From: Marixanthomonas sp963974425 | GTDB lineage: Bacteria > Bacteroidota > Bacteroidia > Flavobacteriales > Flavobacteriaceae | Reading direction: 5' to 3' | DNA: 64,000 bases | Assembly: GCF_963974425.1 (NCBI RefSeq) | Contig: NZ_CAXBCK010000016.1 | Coordinates: 1-64,000 of the forward strand | In this document: in pieces, positions 63,296 to 64,000 of the stretch | Position numbering within the stretch: the first letter of the stretch is position 1 | Layout of the letters: the number at the start of each line of letters is the position of its first letter | The notes under the pieces: generated by a model | What the model was told of the DNA's origin: nothing | Databases searched by the model: none | The model's input: only the letters and a program-made list of their open reading frames with translations | Made by a program: the position numbers and the translations under genes

Positions 63296-64000
63296 TGGCA
63301 AAACAACTTGAAAACCCAAACTCTGGAATGGAAATGTCCTTCTTGGACCACCTGGAAGAACTTCGCTGGCATTTAATACGCTCAACTGTTGCCGTAGTCA
63401 TCGTTGCTACACTAGCCTTTATTGCTAAAGACTTTATCTTTGATGTCTTATTATTTGGCCCGAAAAGTGCAAATTTCCCTACCTATAAATTACTGTGTAA
63501 AGCTGCTCAATTTATAGGCATGGACAGTTTCTGTTTTGATGAATTACCATTTCGTATTCAAAGTAGAACAATGTCTGGGCAGTTCTCAGCCCATATCTGG
63601 ACTTCCATTACCGCAGGAATTATTGTAGCTTTCCCTTACATTGTCTATGAATTCTGGAAGTTTATTAGTCCAGGACTTATGCCTAATGAACGAAAAAATA
63701 GTAGAGGATTCATCTTTATAGCTTCCTTTTTGTTTTTTATTGGTGTTTTATTTGGGTATTACGTTATAACGCCACTTTCAATTAACTTTCTAGGAAGTTA
63801 TCGAGTAAGCGAAGAAGTTTTTAATGATTTCGATTTAAGTAGTTATATTTCATTGGTGCGCGCCTCTGTGTTAGCAAGCGGACTAATTTTTCAACTACCT
63901 ATTGTTATTTACTTTTTAACCAAAGTAGGGTTAGTAACCCCCGAAATACTTCGGAAATATAGAAAATTTGCATTAGTAATTGTATTAATCATTTCCGCAG
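63295..64000 (+). CDS. tatC: Twin-arginine translocase subunit TatC (truncated by the window end)
   Basis: Visible 235 residues with no stop before the end of the window. TatC is the receptor core of the Tat export system in the inner membrane. The start MAKQLENPNSG is followed by the family motif MSFLDHLEELRWHLIRS. Further marks are FSAHIWTSITAGIIVAFPYI, YEFWKFISPGLMPNERKNSR and FLFFIGVLFGYYVITPLSI. Between the first two helices is a periplasmic insertion of about 50 residues (GPKSANFPTYKLLCKAAQFI, DSFCFDELPFRIQS) with two cysteines, typical of Bacteroidota TatC as far as I know. Overlaps the kdsD stop by one base. Confidence 0.93.
   Translation, partial: MAKQLENPNSGMEMSFLDHLEELRWHLIRSTVAVVIVATLAFIAKDFIFDVLLFGPKSANFPTYKLLCKAAQFIGMDSFCFDELPFRIQSRTMSGQFSAHIWTSITAGIIVAFPYIVYEFWKFISPGLMPNERKNSRGFIFIASFLFFIGVLFGYYVITPLSINFLGSYRVSEEVFNDFDLSSYISLVRASVLASGLIFQLPIVIYFLTKVGLVTPEILRKYRKFALVIVLIISA

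Noticed and set aside
1..64000. tRNA, rRNA, tmRNA, CRISPR array, transposase, integrase or prophage genes
   Set aside because: I looked for cloverleaf T-arm motifs, regular direct repeats with spacers, DDE/DEDD or tyrosine-recombinase signatures and structural phage genes, and saw none.

Overview
The window looks like chromosomal DNA of a marine-type member of the Flavobacteriaceae (Bacteroidota). The evidence is low GC, several secreted proteins with C-terminal type IX secretion (T9SS) sorting domains, lipoproteins with short SSC/TAC lipoboxes, promoters of the Bacteroidota form TTG-N19-TAnnTTTG, and lineage families (DUF5686, CAL67264 small membrane protein, YtxJ of the bacillithiol system, menaquinone genes). 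I see no tRNA, rRNA, CRISPR array, transposase or integrase. The genus cannot be settled by eye.

Layout. 0-10 kb: glyA and fahA (divergent), a lipoprotein whose start codon lies inside a terminator-like hairpin, ytxJ with a frameshifted e(P4)-type phosphatase, an ELWxxDGT-repeat T9SS protein, and clpB. 10-16 kb: small secreted or membrane proteins of poorly known function (DUF4870, DUF4412, CsbD, a SixA-like phosphatase, DUF6503). 16-26.8 kb: smpB, a DUF5686 outer-membrane protein, a 980-residue beta-helix T9SS protein built of ~145-residue repeats, pcm, an M14 peptidase and an MBL-fold lipoprotein. 26.8-28.4 kb: a membrane-anchored HTH protein behind a palindrome and an M50-like membrane protein.

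28.4-37.1 kb is the accessory part. Genes all lie on the + strand. First comes a 13-unit array of degenerate decamers with CA at the same place in nearly every 10-bp step. Then comes an almost ideal promoter and a palindrome in front of an AlbA_2/NB-ARC/TPR protein of the STAND NTPase class, a plausible anti-phage sensor. After it follow a TlpA-like lipoprotein, an S41 peptidase, a two-TM protein, an HD hydrolase, a VOC protein, a lipoprotein, DUF1801 and DUF2200. Four of the gaps hold copies of one ~130-155-bp spacer repeat, giving the look of a gene-cassette array without a visible integrase.

37-64 kb is mostly core genome: an FAD oxidoreductase, a sortilin-type T9SS protein, ettA, DinB, the CAL67264 protein, an acyl-CoA carboxylase beta subunit, a VWA protein, a menaquinone operon (menA, UPF0173 hydrolase, menC, CPBP protease, menE), a 1298-residue choice-of-anchor I T9SS protein with an internal tandem duplication, doxX, holA, a lone HsdR-N domain protein, a GNAT enzyme, recQ, kdsD and the start of tatC, which runs off the end. 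Several non-coding repeats are dispersed in the core part, notably a ~150-bp imperfect palindrome present in two diverged copies (23.2-23.4 kb and 46.5-46.7 kb).
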